Origin: Mycobacterium sp. 1081908.1
Lineage (GTDB): Bacteria > Actinomycetota > Actinomycetes > Mycobacteriales > Mycobacteriaceae
DNA: 64,000 nucleotides
Assembly: GCF_001673535.1 (NCBI RefSeq)
Contig: NZ_LZLY01000056.1
Location: forward strand, 40,731-104,730
Direction of reading: 5' to 3'
Shown here: in pieces, positions 44,197-52,797 of the stretch
Numbering within the stretch: position 1 is the first letter of the stretch
Layout: the number at the start of each line of letters is the position of its first letter
Translations under genes and position numbers: made by a program
Notes under the pieces: model-generated
Database searches by the model: none
The model's input: only the letters and a program-made list of their open reading frames with translations
Told to the model about the DNA's origin: nothing

Positions 44197-45096
44197 GTGC
44201 CGAACGACGACGTTCACCCCGACCTGCGCCGCATCGCCCGCCTCGCCCCGCGCCATCTGATCGGTCCCCGCAGCCTGCCGATCATGCGGGCGCTGGGCGG
44301 GGTGACGGGCTGGCGCCGCGCCGCTCCGCCCGGCGTCGAGCTGCTCACCCTGGGATCGGGGGCCGGCGTGCGGCTGTTCCGGCCCGCCGGAGTGACCGAA
44401 CCCGGACCCGCGCTGCTGTGGATCCACGGCGGCGGCTACGTGATCGGCAGCGCCGAGCAGGACGACTGGCTGTGCCGCCGGTTCAGCGCGAGGCTGGGCA
44501 TGACGGTCGCCTCGGTGGAATACCGCCTGGCGCCCGAGCATCCGTATCCCGCCTCGCTGGAGGACTGCTATTCGGCGCTCACCTGGCTCGCCGGCCTGCC
44601 CGCCGTGGACGGCCACCGGGTGGCGATCGCCGGCGCCAGCGCGGGCGGCGGCCTGGCGGCGGCGCTGGCGCTGCTGGCCCGGGACCGCGGCGAGGTGAGC
44701 CCGGTGTTCCAGGCGTTGGCGTACCCGATGCTGGACGACCGGAGTTCGGCCACCGGCGCGAGCCCGAACCACCGCCTGTGGAACGCGCGCAGCAACCGGT
44801 TCGGCTGGAGCGCCTACCTCGGCGGCGCCGACCCGCGGGTCGCCGTCCCGGGGCGCCGCGACGACCTGGGCGGGTTGCCGCCGGCATGGATCGGGGTCGG
44901 CACGCACGACCTGTTCCACGACGAGGACCTGGCCTACGCCCAGCGCCTGATCGATGCGGGGGTGCCGTGTCACGTCGAGGTGGTTCCGGGCGCGTTCCAC
45001 GGCTTCGATGTGGTGGCGCGCAAAGCCGAAGTGTCGCGGCGGTTTTTCGACAGCCAGTGCGAAAGCCTGCGCGCCGCCCTGGTCCCGACGGCCTGA
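44197..45096 (+). CDS. lipW: Esterase LipW (hormone-sensitive lipase family)
   Basis: Alpha/beta hydrolase of 299 residues (Rv0217c LipW is about 302). The oxyanion motif LLWIHGGGYVIG is at about residue 73, the nucleophile Ser is in IAGASAGGGLAAA (about 150), the acid in GTHDLFHDED and the His in PGAFHGFDVV. It hydrolyses short-chain esters; the natural substrate is unknown. GTG at 44197 begins MPNDDVHPDLRR. Convergent with the amidohydrolase gene, 7 bases apart. Confidence 0.92.
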   Translation: MPNDDVHPDLRRIARLAPRHLIGPRSLPIMRALGGVTGWRRAAPPGVELLTLGSGAGVRLFRPAGVTEPGPALLWIHGGGYVIGSAEQDDWLCRRFSARLGMTVASVEYRLAPEHPYPASLEDCYSALTWLAGLPAVDGHRVAIAGASAGGGLAAALALLARDRGEVSPVFQALAYPMLDDRSSATGASPNHRLWNARSNRFGWSAYLGGADPRVAVPGRRDDLGGLPPAWIGVGTHDLFHDEDLAYAQRLIDAGVPCHVEVVPGAFHGFDVVARKAEVSRRFFDSQCESLRAALVPTA

Positions 45097-45103
45097 GCGC
45101 CGG

Positions 45104-46408
45104 TCACATCGCGAAGTACACCAGCTCGCCGCCGATGACGGTGGCCGCGACCATGCCGGCGTCCAGCTCCGCCAGCGCCGTCGCCGGCGGCTCGGTCAGC
45201 ACGCAGAGATCGCCGGGCTGGCCGGGTTCGACGGACCGCGGCCGGCCCGGACGATCGGGCCGGCCCAGGAACATCGTCAAAGCCGTTAGCGCCGAGACAC
45301 ATTCGTTCGCGTTGAGCACGGCGCCGCTGGGTGTCGTGCGGTACACCGCCGCGCGCATCGCCGTCCACGGGTCGCCGTGGCCGAAGGGCATGTCGGTGGA
45401 CAGCGCCACCGGCACGTCCGATTCCAGCAGGGACGCGACCCGCCACAGCTGGTCGTGCTCGGCGGCGGGGACGTCGGCGAGGTACTGGTCGCCGCGCTCG
45501 GCGACGAAGTTGGGCTGCGTCACCACGGTGACGCCCAGGTCAGCCAGGTCGGCCAGGTTGTCGTCGGGCACCACCGCGGCGTGTTCGACGCGATCCAGCG
45601 GGTGGCTGCCGGCGGCGCGCAGGGCCGCGATCGTGACCACCAGTTGGGCGGCCGTGACGCAGTGCACCGCGACCGGACGGCCGTCGCCGTGCAGGTCGGC
45701 GATCCAGGCGGTAAGGGCGTCCAGGTCCAGGTGGTCGTCCTGCAGGATCTTCTTACCGGGCGACAGAAAGCTTGGCCGTGGCCGAAATTCGCCGCGGCGG
45801 TGAGCGACCAGCAGCGCGACCATGTCGTCGGCGCCGAGGTCGGGGGTGGCGTCGGTGACCCCGGTGACGCCGGTCGCGGTGATGCGGCGGCTGAGTTCGG
45901 CCAGGTCGGTTTCGCGCTGCGCCAGCGCGTCCGACCAGCCGCGGTCCGCGCTGCGCAGGCGGCCATCGGGGTGGTCGGGCAGGCCGACGCGGCCCAGCGC
46001 CTCGGAGTTGAGGATCCACAGCGCGCCGCTGCGGTGCTGGATGCGCACCGGGACGTCGCGCACGACGGCGTCGAGGGCCGTCCGGTCCAGCTCGCCGGCG
46101 ACAGACTCGTGGTAGCCGACGGCGCGAATCCACCCGTCCGGACCCGGCGTCGCATTCGAAAGTAGTTGCGTGAGTTGGTCTTTGGTACTTACGCCGGGCG
46201 GCCCGACGAGGAACGAATCCAGCGCCGACGCGGCCGAACGCAGGTGCACGTGGTGGTCGTGCAGCCCCGGCAGGACGGTTCCGCCGCCGGCGTAGAGCAC
46301 GCCCTCCCCTTTGCCGGCGACCAGGCCTTCCCCCACCTCGTCGATCTGCGCGCCGACGCGGATGTCGACCGTTCGGCCGTCCAGCAAGGTGGCGCGGTGG
46401 ATCAGCAC
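45104..46408 (-). CDS. Amidohydrolase-3 (YtcJ-like) metal-dependent hydrolase
   Basis: 434 residues. Metal ligands HxH in LPGLHDHHVHLRS (about 53-58), later His in VAVHCVTAAQ and DRVEHAAVVPDD, and Asp in ALSTDMPFGHGDP. The C-terminal beta-domain closes with VIGGELVYFAM. The family removes amide, N-formyl or deaminable groups; the substrate is unknown. GTG at 46408 is chosen because it overlaps the CoA-transferase stop by 7 bases, the usual coupling in this window; the open frame upstream is within that gene. Probably co-transcribed with it. Confidence 0.85.
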   Translation of the reverse strand: MLIHRATLLDGRTVDIRVGAQIDEVGEGLVAGKGEGVLYAGGGTVLPGLHDHHVHLRSAASALDSFLVGPPGVSTKDQLTQLLSNATPGPDGWIRAVGYHESVAGELDRTALDAVVRDVPVRIQHRSGALWILNSEALGRVGLPDHPDGRLRSADRGWSDALAQRETDLAELSRRITATGVTGVTDATPDLGADDMVALLVAHRRGEFRPRPSFLSPGKKILQDDHLDLDALTAWIADLHGDGRPVAVHCVTAAQLVVTIAALRAAGSHPLDRVEHAAVVPDDNLADLADLGVTVVTQPNFVAERGDQYLADVPAAEHDQLWRVASLLESDVPVALSTDMPFGHGDPWTAMRAAVYRTTPSGAVLNANECVSALTALTMFLGRPDRPGRPRSVEPGQPGDLCVLTEPPATALAELDAGMVAATVIGGELVYFAM

Positions 46409-47592
46409 GGCAGGCAATGCCTTTCGGAGACCATCCGGCGCACGGCGTCGTTGTCGGCGCCGAGCGCGGCCGCCGCGTCGCGGACCGCCGGCGCCCGCGG
46501 TGGCGGCGCCGGGCACGGTCCGGCCGACGCTTCGGTCGGTAACGCCGCGTGCGTCGCGGCGACCGCGGCCATGGACACGTGGATCAACTCGCCGCCGCCG
46601 CGGCCCAGCGATTCGAGCACCGCAAGAGCCGCCTCCAGCCCGGTCAGCGGGTCGGCGATGGCGTCGCCGCAGAACACCGGGCCGTCGGCGGCGGTACCCA
46701 CCAGGCCGCCGGCCACCGCGGCGTCGTCCCCGAACGCCGGCCTGCGGTCGTCGTATCCGCTGATGCGCAACCAGATTCGGCCCGTTCGCGGCGCGACGTG
46801 GTCCGGCCCGAGCCCCCGCCGCTCGAGCGCCGCGGGCCGCGAGCCCTCGATCACGATGTCGGCGACGCCGAGCAACTCGCGCAGCTGGTCGGCCTGGCGG
46901 TCGAAATCCACACAATAGGAAAGCTTCTCACCGTTCATCCAGTCGTAGAAGGCCCGGTTGCCCGCCCGGGTGCCGTCCGGTCGGCGCGGGCTCTCCACCT
47001 TGACGACGGTCGCCCCGCCGCGCGCCAGGAGCCGCCCGCACAGCGGTCCCGCCCACATCGAGGACAGATCGGCCACCAGCAGGCCGGCCAGCTCGCGCGG
47101 GTGCGCCCGGAAGCCCAGGTGCCGCACCTGAGGCGACGCGGCGGCAACCTCACCCAGCGCGGCCGCGGGGATGTCGAGCAGCGCCGCCCGCTCGGTGACC
47201 GCCGACACCGGACGCGCCGCGGCCCAGCGCCGCAGCGCCGGCCACGGATCGGCGTCCGCCGCTTCGGCCTCCACCAGCGCGGGAACGGCGGCGACGTCGT
47301 CGGGGCGCGAGAGCGTGATCGCGCACCAGCCGTCCCGGGTCGGCAGCAGCCGGGTGGCGCCGCCCGCCGAGACCCGGCCGCGGCGGGTCAACCCGAGCAG
47401 GCCGGCCCGCCCGGCCAGCAGGCCGGCCGGGTCGATGCGGGCGCCCGTCCGGCGACGGATGGCCGTGGCCACCTCCTCGGCGCGGGCCAGCACGTTGGCG
47501 CGGGAGAAGTCGGGCGGCCCGTCGGGCAGGCCAGTCAGGCAGGCCAGCCCGCTGCTGCCCCAGCTTGAGGACGCCGAACTCACGCACCCCAT
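46402..47592 (-). CDS. CoA-transferase family III-like protein with permuted layout
   Basis: 396 residues. The family III CoA-binding start, usually at residue about 10, appears here at about residue 163 (VADLSSMWAGPLCGRLLARG, then VVKVESP). The preceding 160 residues look like the C-terminal domain of such enzymes (RDGWCAITLS, LRRWAAARPV). The family's catalytic Asp may be the one in GDAIADPLTGLEAAL. The enzyme would move CoA between carboxylic acids. ATG at 47592 is weakly supported; GTG at 47583 is an alternative. Upstream of and coupled to the amidohydrolase gene. Confidence 0.75.
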   Translation of the reverse strand: MGCVSSASSSWGSSGLACLTGLPDGPPDFSRANVLARAEEVATAIRRRTGARIDPAGLLAGRAGLLGLTRRGRVSAGGATRLLPTRDGWCAITLSRPDDVAAVPALVEAEAADADPWPALRRWAAARPVSAVTERAALLDIPAAALGEVAAASPQVRHLGFRAHPRELAGLLVADLSSMWAGPLCGRLLARGGATVVKVESPRRPDGTRAGNRAFYDWMNGEKLSYCVDFDRQADQLRELLGVADIVIEGSRPAALERRGLGPDHVAPRTGRIWLRISGYDDRRPAFGDDAAVAGGLVGTAADGPVFCGDAIADPLTGLEAALAVLESLGRGGGELIHVSMAAVAATHAALPTEASAGPCPAPPPRAPAVRDAAAALGADNDAVRRMVSERHCLPC

Positions 47593-47617
47593 TGTGCGCG
47601 CGGCTCGCCGCCGCGAC

Positions 47618-48613
47618 TCAGAAATGCAGCGCGTCGAAGCGCCAGTCCAGCACCGGTCGGTCCGGCTCGCCCACGGCGTACACCAGCGACCTCAGCCCCA
47701 GCACCCCGCCGTGGCCGGTCGGCTCGGCGGATTCGACGTGCAGCTCGCTGTAGAGGGTGTCGCCCTCGTGCACCGGGCCGGTGTGATCGCAGGAGCGCCA
47801 ACCCAGGACCGTCGCCAGGTTGGGCAGCAGCCTGCTGGCTTGCGCGAGCGCCAGCCCGATGGTGTGACCGCCGTACACCAGCCGCTCACCGCCTACCCGC
47901 GAATCGTGATGTGTGGCGGCGACATTCAGCGTAAGCCGGGCGAGTTCGGGCGCGCTGCTGACCACGTCGCCGGTGCTGCGCAGCACCGCGCCCGCCAGGC
48001 CGGGCTCAAAATGCGGGCCCGGCACCTTGTTTCGGAACACCTCGGCGTCCCAGTGCGCGGTCGGATCGTGGGCCGGGCCGGGCACGTCGGCGCCGACGGC
48101 CGACAGATCATCGGCGGGCGCGCCGGAGGGATCCCAGTCGGGGCTCGCCGGCAGCATGGCGCACCGGTAGAAGTCGAGCACCAACCGGTCGGCCTGATCG
48201 ATCGTGATCATCCGCAGCGCCGCCAATCCCGTCGGCGCCCGGCCGGGCTTGGCCGAGTTCGCCCGCAGCCCAACCACTTCCGTGCGCGTGTAGATGGTGT
48301 CGCCGACGGCGGGGAATCGGTGGAACACGAGGCCGCGATAGAACAGGTTGGCCTTGACCCGCTGGGTGGCCAGCGTCGACTGCCCGATCGCGACGTCGCA
48401 GACCAGCGCCGGGTGCGCCAGCGGTCCCGGCACGCCGGTCACGGCGGTGCACAGCACCGCATCGCAGGCCAGGCGCAGCCGGTCCCCCACGATCGCCTGA
48501 TGCGCGGCGGCCATGCCGGCCGAGAGCGTCATCGCCGGCGCCCAGTCGAAGACCTCACCGACCGAGAGATCGTCGAAGTAGGGGCCGCCCTCGCGTGCAT
48601 GCGCGTAAGTCAC
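47618..48613 (-). CDS. Double-hotdog MaoC-like protein, Rv0216-like
   Basis: 331 residues with two tandem hotdog domains, like Rv0216 (337 residues). Each half has a MaoC-like helix: the first with GMAAAHQAIVGDRLRL, the second with LVYGGHTIGLALAQASRLLP. Rv0216 has a known double-hotdog structure, but its substrate is unclear; a thioester or enoyl-CoA ligand is expected. GTG at 48613 is chosen because conserved sequence (VTYAHAREGGPYFDDLSVGE) starts there; GTG at 48631 would give 337 residues but then overlaps the fadE3 start region. No ribosome site is seen for either. Divergent from fadE3. Confidence 0.8.
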   Translation of the reverse strand: MTYAHAREGGPYFDDLSVGEVFDWAPAMTLSAGMAAAHQAIVGDRLRLACDAVLCTAVTGVPGPLAHPALVCDVAIGQSTLATQRVKANLFYRGLVFHRFPAVGDTIYTRTEVVGLRANSAKPGRAPTGLAALRMITIDQADRLVLDFYRCAMLPASPDWDPSGAPADDLSAVGADVPGPAHDPTAHWDAEVFRNKVPGPHFEPGLAGAVLRSTGDVVSSAPELARLTLNVAATHHDSRVGGERLVYGGHTIGLALAQASRLLPNLATVLGWRSCDHTGPVHEGDTLYSELHVESAEPTGHGGVLGLRSLVYAVGEPDRPVLDWRFDALHF

Positions 48614-48631
48614 GGGGCCAATATGGCACAC

Positions 48632-49789
48632 GTGAGCAGTGAGCTGAATGACGAAGAGGACATGCTGGTCGCCACGGTGCGGGCGTTCGTCGACCGCGAC
48701 GTCAAACCCGGCGTCCGCGAGGTCGAGCACGCCAACACCTACCCCGAGGCGTGGATCGACCAGATGAAGCGGATCGGCATCTACGGCCTGGCCGTTCCCG
48801 AGCAATACGGCGGTTCACCGGTGTCGACGCCCTGCTACGTGCGGGTCACCGAGGAACTGGCCCGCGGCTGGATGAGCCTGGCCGGCGCGATGGGCGGGCA
48901 CACGGTGGTGGCCAAGCTGCTGACGCTGTTCGGCACCGAGGAGCAGAAGCGGTCCTACCTGCCGCCGATGGCCACCGGCGAGCTGCGGGCCACCATGGCG
49001 TTGACCGAGCCGGGCGGCGGCTCGGACCTGCAGAACATGGCGACCACCGCGCTGCCCGACGGTTCCGGCGGCCTGCGGATCAACGGTGCCAAGACCTGGA
49101 TCAGCAACGCGCGCCGGTCCGGGCTGATCGCGCTGCTGTGCAAGACCGACCCCAGCGCCACGCCGCGTCACACGGGCATCTCGATCGTGCTCGCCGAGCA
49201 CGGGCCGGGCATGACGGTCTCGCGGGACCTGCCCAAGCTGGGCTACAAGGGCGTCGAGTCCTGCGAGCTGTCGTTCGACGACTTCCGCGCGCCGGCGTCG
49301 GCGGTGCTGGGCGGCCGGGTGGGCGAGGGCTTCGCGCAGATGATGAAAGGCCTCGAGACGGGCCGCATCCAGGTGGCCGCCCGCGCCCTGGGCGTGGCAA
49401 CCGCGGCGCTCGAGGACGCGCTGGCCTACGCGCAGCAGCGGGAAAGCTTCGGGCGCCCGATCTGGAAACACCAGTCGATAGGTAACTACCTGGCAGACAT
49501 GGCGACCAAGCTCAGCGCCGCGCGCCAGCTCACCCGCTACGCCGCCGAGCGCTACGACAGCGGCGAACGCTGCGACATGGAGGCCGGGATGGCCAAGCTG
49601 TTCGCCTCCGAGACCGCGATGGAGATCGCGCTGAACGCCGTGCGCATCCACGGCGGCTACGGCTACTCCACCGAATACGACGTCGAACGCTACTTCCGCG
49701 ACGCGCCGCTGATGATCGTCGGCGAGGGCACCAACGAGATCCAGCGCAACGTGATCGCCGCGCAGCTCGTTGCCCGGGGCGGGATCTGA
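48632..49789 (+). CDS. fadE3: Acyl-CoA dehydrogenase FadE3
   Basis: 385 residues, standard ACAD size, close in sequence to Rv0215c. FAD and substrate motifs: MALTEPGGGSDLQNM and WISNARRSG; the catalytic Glu region is RIHGGYGYSTEYDVERYFRD followed by VGEGTNEIQRN. It introduces the alpha,beta double bond in an acyl-CoA with FAD. GTG at 48632 (MSSELNDEEDM) is preferred; ATG at 48623 would add three residues. The start is almost back to back with that of the divergent Rv0216-like gene. Confidence 0.9.
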   Translation: MSSELNDEEDMLVATVRAFVDRDVKPGVREVEHANTYPEAWIDQMKRIGIYGLAVPEQYGGSPVSTPCYVRVTEELARGWMSLAGAMGGHTVVAKLLTLFGTEEQKRSYLPPMATGELRATMALTEPGGGSDLQNMATTALPDGSGGLRINGAKTWISNARRSGLIALLCKTDPSATPRHTGISIVLAEHGPGMTVSRDLPKLGYKGVESCELSFDDFRAPASAVLGGRVGEGFAQMMKGLETGRIQVAARALGVATAALEDALAYAQQRESFGRPIWKHQSIGNYLADMATKLSAARQLTRYAAERYDSGERCDMEAGMAKLFASETAMEIALNAVRIHGGYGYSTEYDVERYFRDAPLMIVGEGTNEIQRNVIAAQLVARGGI

Positions 49790-49823
49790 CGCGAACCTCC
49801 CTGATTGACGCCCTGGTTTGCTG

Positions 49824-49829
49824 TATATT
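49824..49829 (+). promoter_or_regulatory. Extended -10 element for the CD225-like gene
   Basis: TATATT (49824-49829), preceded by CTG and followed by TTGC, is the most AT-rich -10 candidate nearby. It lies 38 bp before the ATG at 49867. The TTGACG at 49805-49810 is too close (13-base spacer) to be a normal -35. Confidence 0.35.
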
Positions 49830-49866
49830 TGCCTGACTTCGGCGCCAGCAAAGAGAGGCAGCTGCC

Positions 49867-50283
49867 ATGAGTTATCCCCCAGGGCCGTACGAGGGTTCCC
49901 CAGAATGGCAGGGCCAGCAGCCGCCGGCGTGGCAGGGCCAGCCACCGCCGCCGCCGCCGGGATACCCGGCCCCGCAGCCGGGTTGGCCGGCCCAGCGCGA
50001 GCCGGACAACTACCTCGTCTGGGCCATCCTGGTCACCGTGCTGTGCTGCCTGCCGTTCGGGATCGTCTCGATCGTGTACTCCACCAAGGTCTCCGGGCTG
50101 TGGACCCAGGGCCGCTACGCCGAGGCGCAGTCGGCGGCCGACAGCGCCAAGAAGTGGGCCATCATCGGCGCGATCGCGGGCGTGGCCGCCTACGTCATCG
50201 TCGGCATCCTGTACGCCTTCGTGTTCGCGGTGGCCGTCTCGAACCTGCCGTCCACGACCACCACCACCTATTCGGGCTTCTGA
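49867..50283 (+). CDS. CD225/dispanin-like small membrane protein with proline-rich N-terminus
   Basis: 138 residues. The first about 45 residues are proline, glutamine and tryptophan rich (repeated PEWQGQQPP/PAWQGQ). Two membrane segments follow, with the CD225-like pattern DNYLVWAILVTVLCCLPFGI, then VYSTKV and AQSAADSAKKWAIIGAI. The family is known as membrane-remodelling or interaction proteins; a bacterial function is not defined. GAGAGG lies before the ATG. It is monocistronic and converges with the crotonase gene. Confidence 0.85.
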   Translation: MSYPPGPYEGSPEWQGQQPPAWQGQPPPPPPGYPAPQPGWPAQREPDNYLVWAILVTVLCCLPFGIVSIVYSTKVSGLWTQGRYAEAQSAADSAKKWAIIGAIAGVAAYVIVGILYAFVFAVAVSNLPSTTTTTYSGF

Positions 50284-50290
50284 GCTACCA

Positions 50291-51253
50291 CTAGGTAAGG
50301 CCCTGGGCGCCAGGGTAAGTCGCGTCCACCAGCCCCCACTGCCGCGCGGCGTCGGCGCCGATCGTCCGGCCGGACAGCACCAGGTACGCGGTGCGCCACC
50401 GCCCGATCCGCCGGGTGATGCTGACGGTGCCGCCGGCGCCGGGGATCAGGCCGAGGCCCAGTTCGGGTAGCCCGAACACCGAATCGTCGTGCGCCTCAAT
50501 CCATCCGCAGAACGCCGCCATCTCCAGCCCGCTGCCCATCACCCGGCCGTGCACCCGGGCGCGACAGGACCGGCCGAGCCGCGCGGTGAGCGCGTCGAGG
50601 GCCAGCGCGGGGCTGTGCCGGGTGCGGGCCAGGTGCGCGCTCGCCGGGTCGGCGAACGTACCGAATTCCGCCAGGTCCCCGCCGCTGCCGAACGATGGGC
50701 CGTTGCCGCTCAACACGATCCCGGTCACCGACGGGTCCAGCAACGCGACGGTCAGCGCCTCGAGCAGCGCGGCCCGCGCATCGGTGGAAAACGCGTTGTG
50801 GCGTTGCGGCCGGTTGAACGTGATCCACAGGGTGTCGCCGTCGCGCCGGGCCAGCACCGGCTCGGCGATGTCGGGCACGCGGGCGGGACCGCGTTCGGCC
50901 AGCCACCGCGCGAACTCCGGGCCGGCCTGCAGCGTGGAGTAGGCCAGCGACTCGGTCACCACCCCGGCCAGCGTCGGGCCGCCCGGGTCGACGGCGCGCA
51001 GCACGTCGTCGCACACCGCGCTGGCGTGCGGCCACCGCTGGCAGCGCTCGGTGAGCTCGGCCAGGGCGTCGGGCACCGAGTCGACGACGACGACCCTGCG
51101 ATCGTCACACGATTCTTCGGTCAACGTGAAAGTGGCGCGATCGAGCCATGATTCGTCGGCGCCCGCGATCGGCCCAACGGCAACCTGCACACCGGGCAAC
51201 GCATCGTCATCGGCCTGCTGCGGCCCGCTCAGATCGACGACGCGCAGGGTCAC
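50291..51253 (-). CDS. Crotonase-family protein with about 130-residue N-terminal extension
   Basis: 320 residues. The crotonase domain is residues about 130-320: VLARRDGDTLWITFNRPQRH, oxyanion stretches SFGSGGDLAEFGTF and RVMGSGLEMAAFCGW, then GLIPGAGGTVSITRRIG. The first 130 residues carry no motif I recognise. GTG at 51253 overlaps the fadD4 stop by 4 bases (GTGA), which fixes the start and argues that the extension is translated. Partner in a short operon with FadD4; perhaps it processes the CoA thioester that FadD4 makes. Confidence 0.8.
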   Translation of the reverse strand: MTLRVVDLSGPQQADDDALPGVQVAVGPIAGADESWLDRATFTLTEESCDDRRVVVVDSVPDALAELTERCQRWPHASAVCDDVLRAVDPGGPTLAGVVTESLAYSTLQAGPEFARWLAERGPARVPDIAEPVLARRDGDTLWITFNRPQRHNAFSTDARAALLEALTVALLDPSVTGIVLSGNGPSFGSGGDLAEFGTFADPASAHLARTRHSPALALDALTARLGRSCRARVHGRVMGSGLEMAAFCGWIEAHDDSVFGLPELGLGLIPGAGGTVSITRRIGRWRTAYLVLSGRTIGADAARQWGLVDATYPGAQGLT

Positions 51254-52764
51254 ACCGAGTACTTCTCGATCAGCCCGTTCTTGTACAGCTTTCCGGTGTC
51301 GGTGCGCGGCAGCTGCGCCTCGAAGGCGATCGAGCGCGGACATTTGTAGTGCGCCAGGCGGTCCCGCAGCCACGCGGCCAGCTCGTCGGCGAATTGATCG
51401 GTGGCGTCGGCCGGGTCGACGGTCTGCACCGCCGCCATGACGCGCTGGCCCATCTCGTCGTCGGGAACGCCGAACACCGCGGCGTCCAACACCTTCGGGT
51501 GGGTGACCAGAAGGTTCTCGGTCTCCTGCGGGTAGATGTTCACCCCGCCGGAGATGATCATGTGGTGGCGCCGGTCGGTGAGGTAGAGGTAGCCCTCCTC
51601 GTCGAGGTAACCGACATCGCCGACCGTCACCCAGCCGTGCGTGTCGCGCGACGCGGCGGTTTTCGTCGGATCGTTGAGGTATTCGAACGAGTGCCCGCCC
51701 TCGAAGTAGATCTCGCCGGGCTGGCCCGGCGGCAGCTCGGTGCCGTCCTCGCCGAGGATGTGGGCCGCGCCCAGGTATGGCTTGCCGACCGAACCGGGGT
51801 GCGCCAGCCATTCCTCGGCGCTGATCAGCGTCGCCCCGATCGCCTCCGAGGAGGCGTAATACTCGTCGATGATCGGCCCCCACCAGTCGATCATCTGCTT
51901 CTTGATCTCGACCGGGCACGGCGCGGCGGCGTGCATCACCCGCTTCAGACTGGACAGGTCGTACGAATCACGAACGGCGGGAGGAAGTTTCAGCATCCGA
52001 GTGAACATGGCCGGCACGAACTGGCCGTGGGTGATGCGGTAGCGCTGAATGGCGTCCAGCGTGCCCTCGGCGTCGAACTTCTCCAGCACGACCGTGGTGA
52101 TGCCGCCCGCCTGCGCGCTCATCGACCACACCGACGGCGCCGTGTGGTAGAGCGGGGCCGGGCTGAGATAGATCGAGTCGGGGGACATCCACAACTCGAC
52201 CAGCGCCGACATCATGCCCGGTGCCTCGGCGGGCGGGAGATGCGGCAGGTCGCGCCTGATGCCCTTGGGCCGTCCCGTGGTCCCAGACGAGTACTGCAGC
52301 AGGTCGCCCTCGATCTCGTCGTCGCTCGGGGTATCAGGTTGGTGGGCAACGCATTCGGGGTAGCGCTCCCAGCCCGGCAGGTCGCCGTCGGCGATCATCA
52401 GTAGCTCGGGCAGCCGCGGGAGGTGGTCGCCCAGTTGGATCAGCGTGCCGCGCAAGGCCGCGGAACCGATGATCGCCTTTGCGTTGCTGTTGTCGACGAT
52501 GTAGGCGGCCTCGGCCGCGGTCAGGTGGGTGTTGATCGGCACGTAGTACAGACCGCTGCGGCGCGCCGCCCACATCACCGCGTGGATGTGCTCGTTGTTC
52601 TCCATCAGGATCGCGACGGTGTCCCCCTCGCGCAGCCCGGCCTGGCGGAACCGATGCGCCAGTCGATTGGCACGGGCTTCCAGGTCATCGAAGGTGACGA
52701 CCGTCCCGGACGGGTACAGGATCACGGCGGGCTTGTCGGCGCCGACATGGGGGCGAATCTGCAT
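51250..52764 (-). CDS. fadD4: Acyl-CoA synthetase FadD4
   Basis: 504 residues, ANL superfamily, matching Rv0214 FadD4 by position and start (MQIRPHVGADKPAVI). P-loop LLQYSSGTTGRPKGIRRD, A5 DEYYASSEAIGATLIS, hinge VGDVGYLDEEGYLYLTDRR, HHMIISGGVNIYPQETEN and a C-terminal RTDTGKLYKNG with the catalytic Lys. It activates a fatty or related acid by ATP to the CoA ester. An in-frame GTG/ATG-type extension to 52794 is possible but is not supported. The crotonase gene is coupled downstream. Confidence 0.9.
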   Translation of the reverse strand: MQIRPHVGADKPAVILYPSGTVVTFDDLEARANRLAHRFRQAGLREGDTVAILMENNEHIHAVMWAARRSGLYYVPINTHLTAAEAAYIVDNSNAKAIIGSAALRGTLIQLGDHLPRLPELLMIADGDLPGWERYPECVAHQPDTPSDDEIEGDLLQYSSGTTGRPKGIRRDLPHLPPAEAPGMMSALVELWMSPDSIYLSPAPLYHTAPSVWSMSAQAGGITTVVLEKFDAEGTLDAIQRYRITHGQFVPAMFTRMLKLPPAVRDSYDLSSLKRVMHAAAPCPVEIKKQMIDWWGPIIDEYYASSEAIGATLISAEEWLAHPGSVGKPYLGAAHILGEDGTELPPGQPGEIYFEGGHSFEYLNDPTKTAASRDTHGWVTVGDVGYLDEEGYLYLTDRRHHMIISGGVNIYPQETENLLVTHPKVLDAAVFGVPDDEMGQRVMAAVQTVDPADATDQFADELAAWLRDRLAHYKCPRSIAFEAQLPRTDTGKLYKNGLIEKYSV

Positions 52765-52797
52765 GCGCCGACTGTACGACGCCCGGTTTGACACCTG

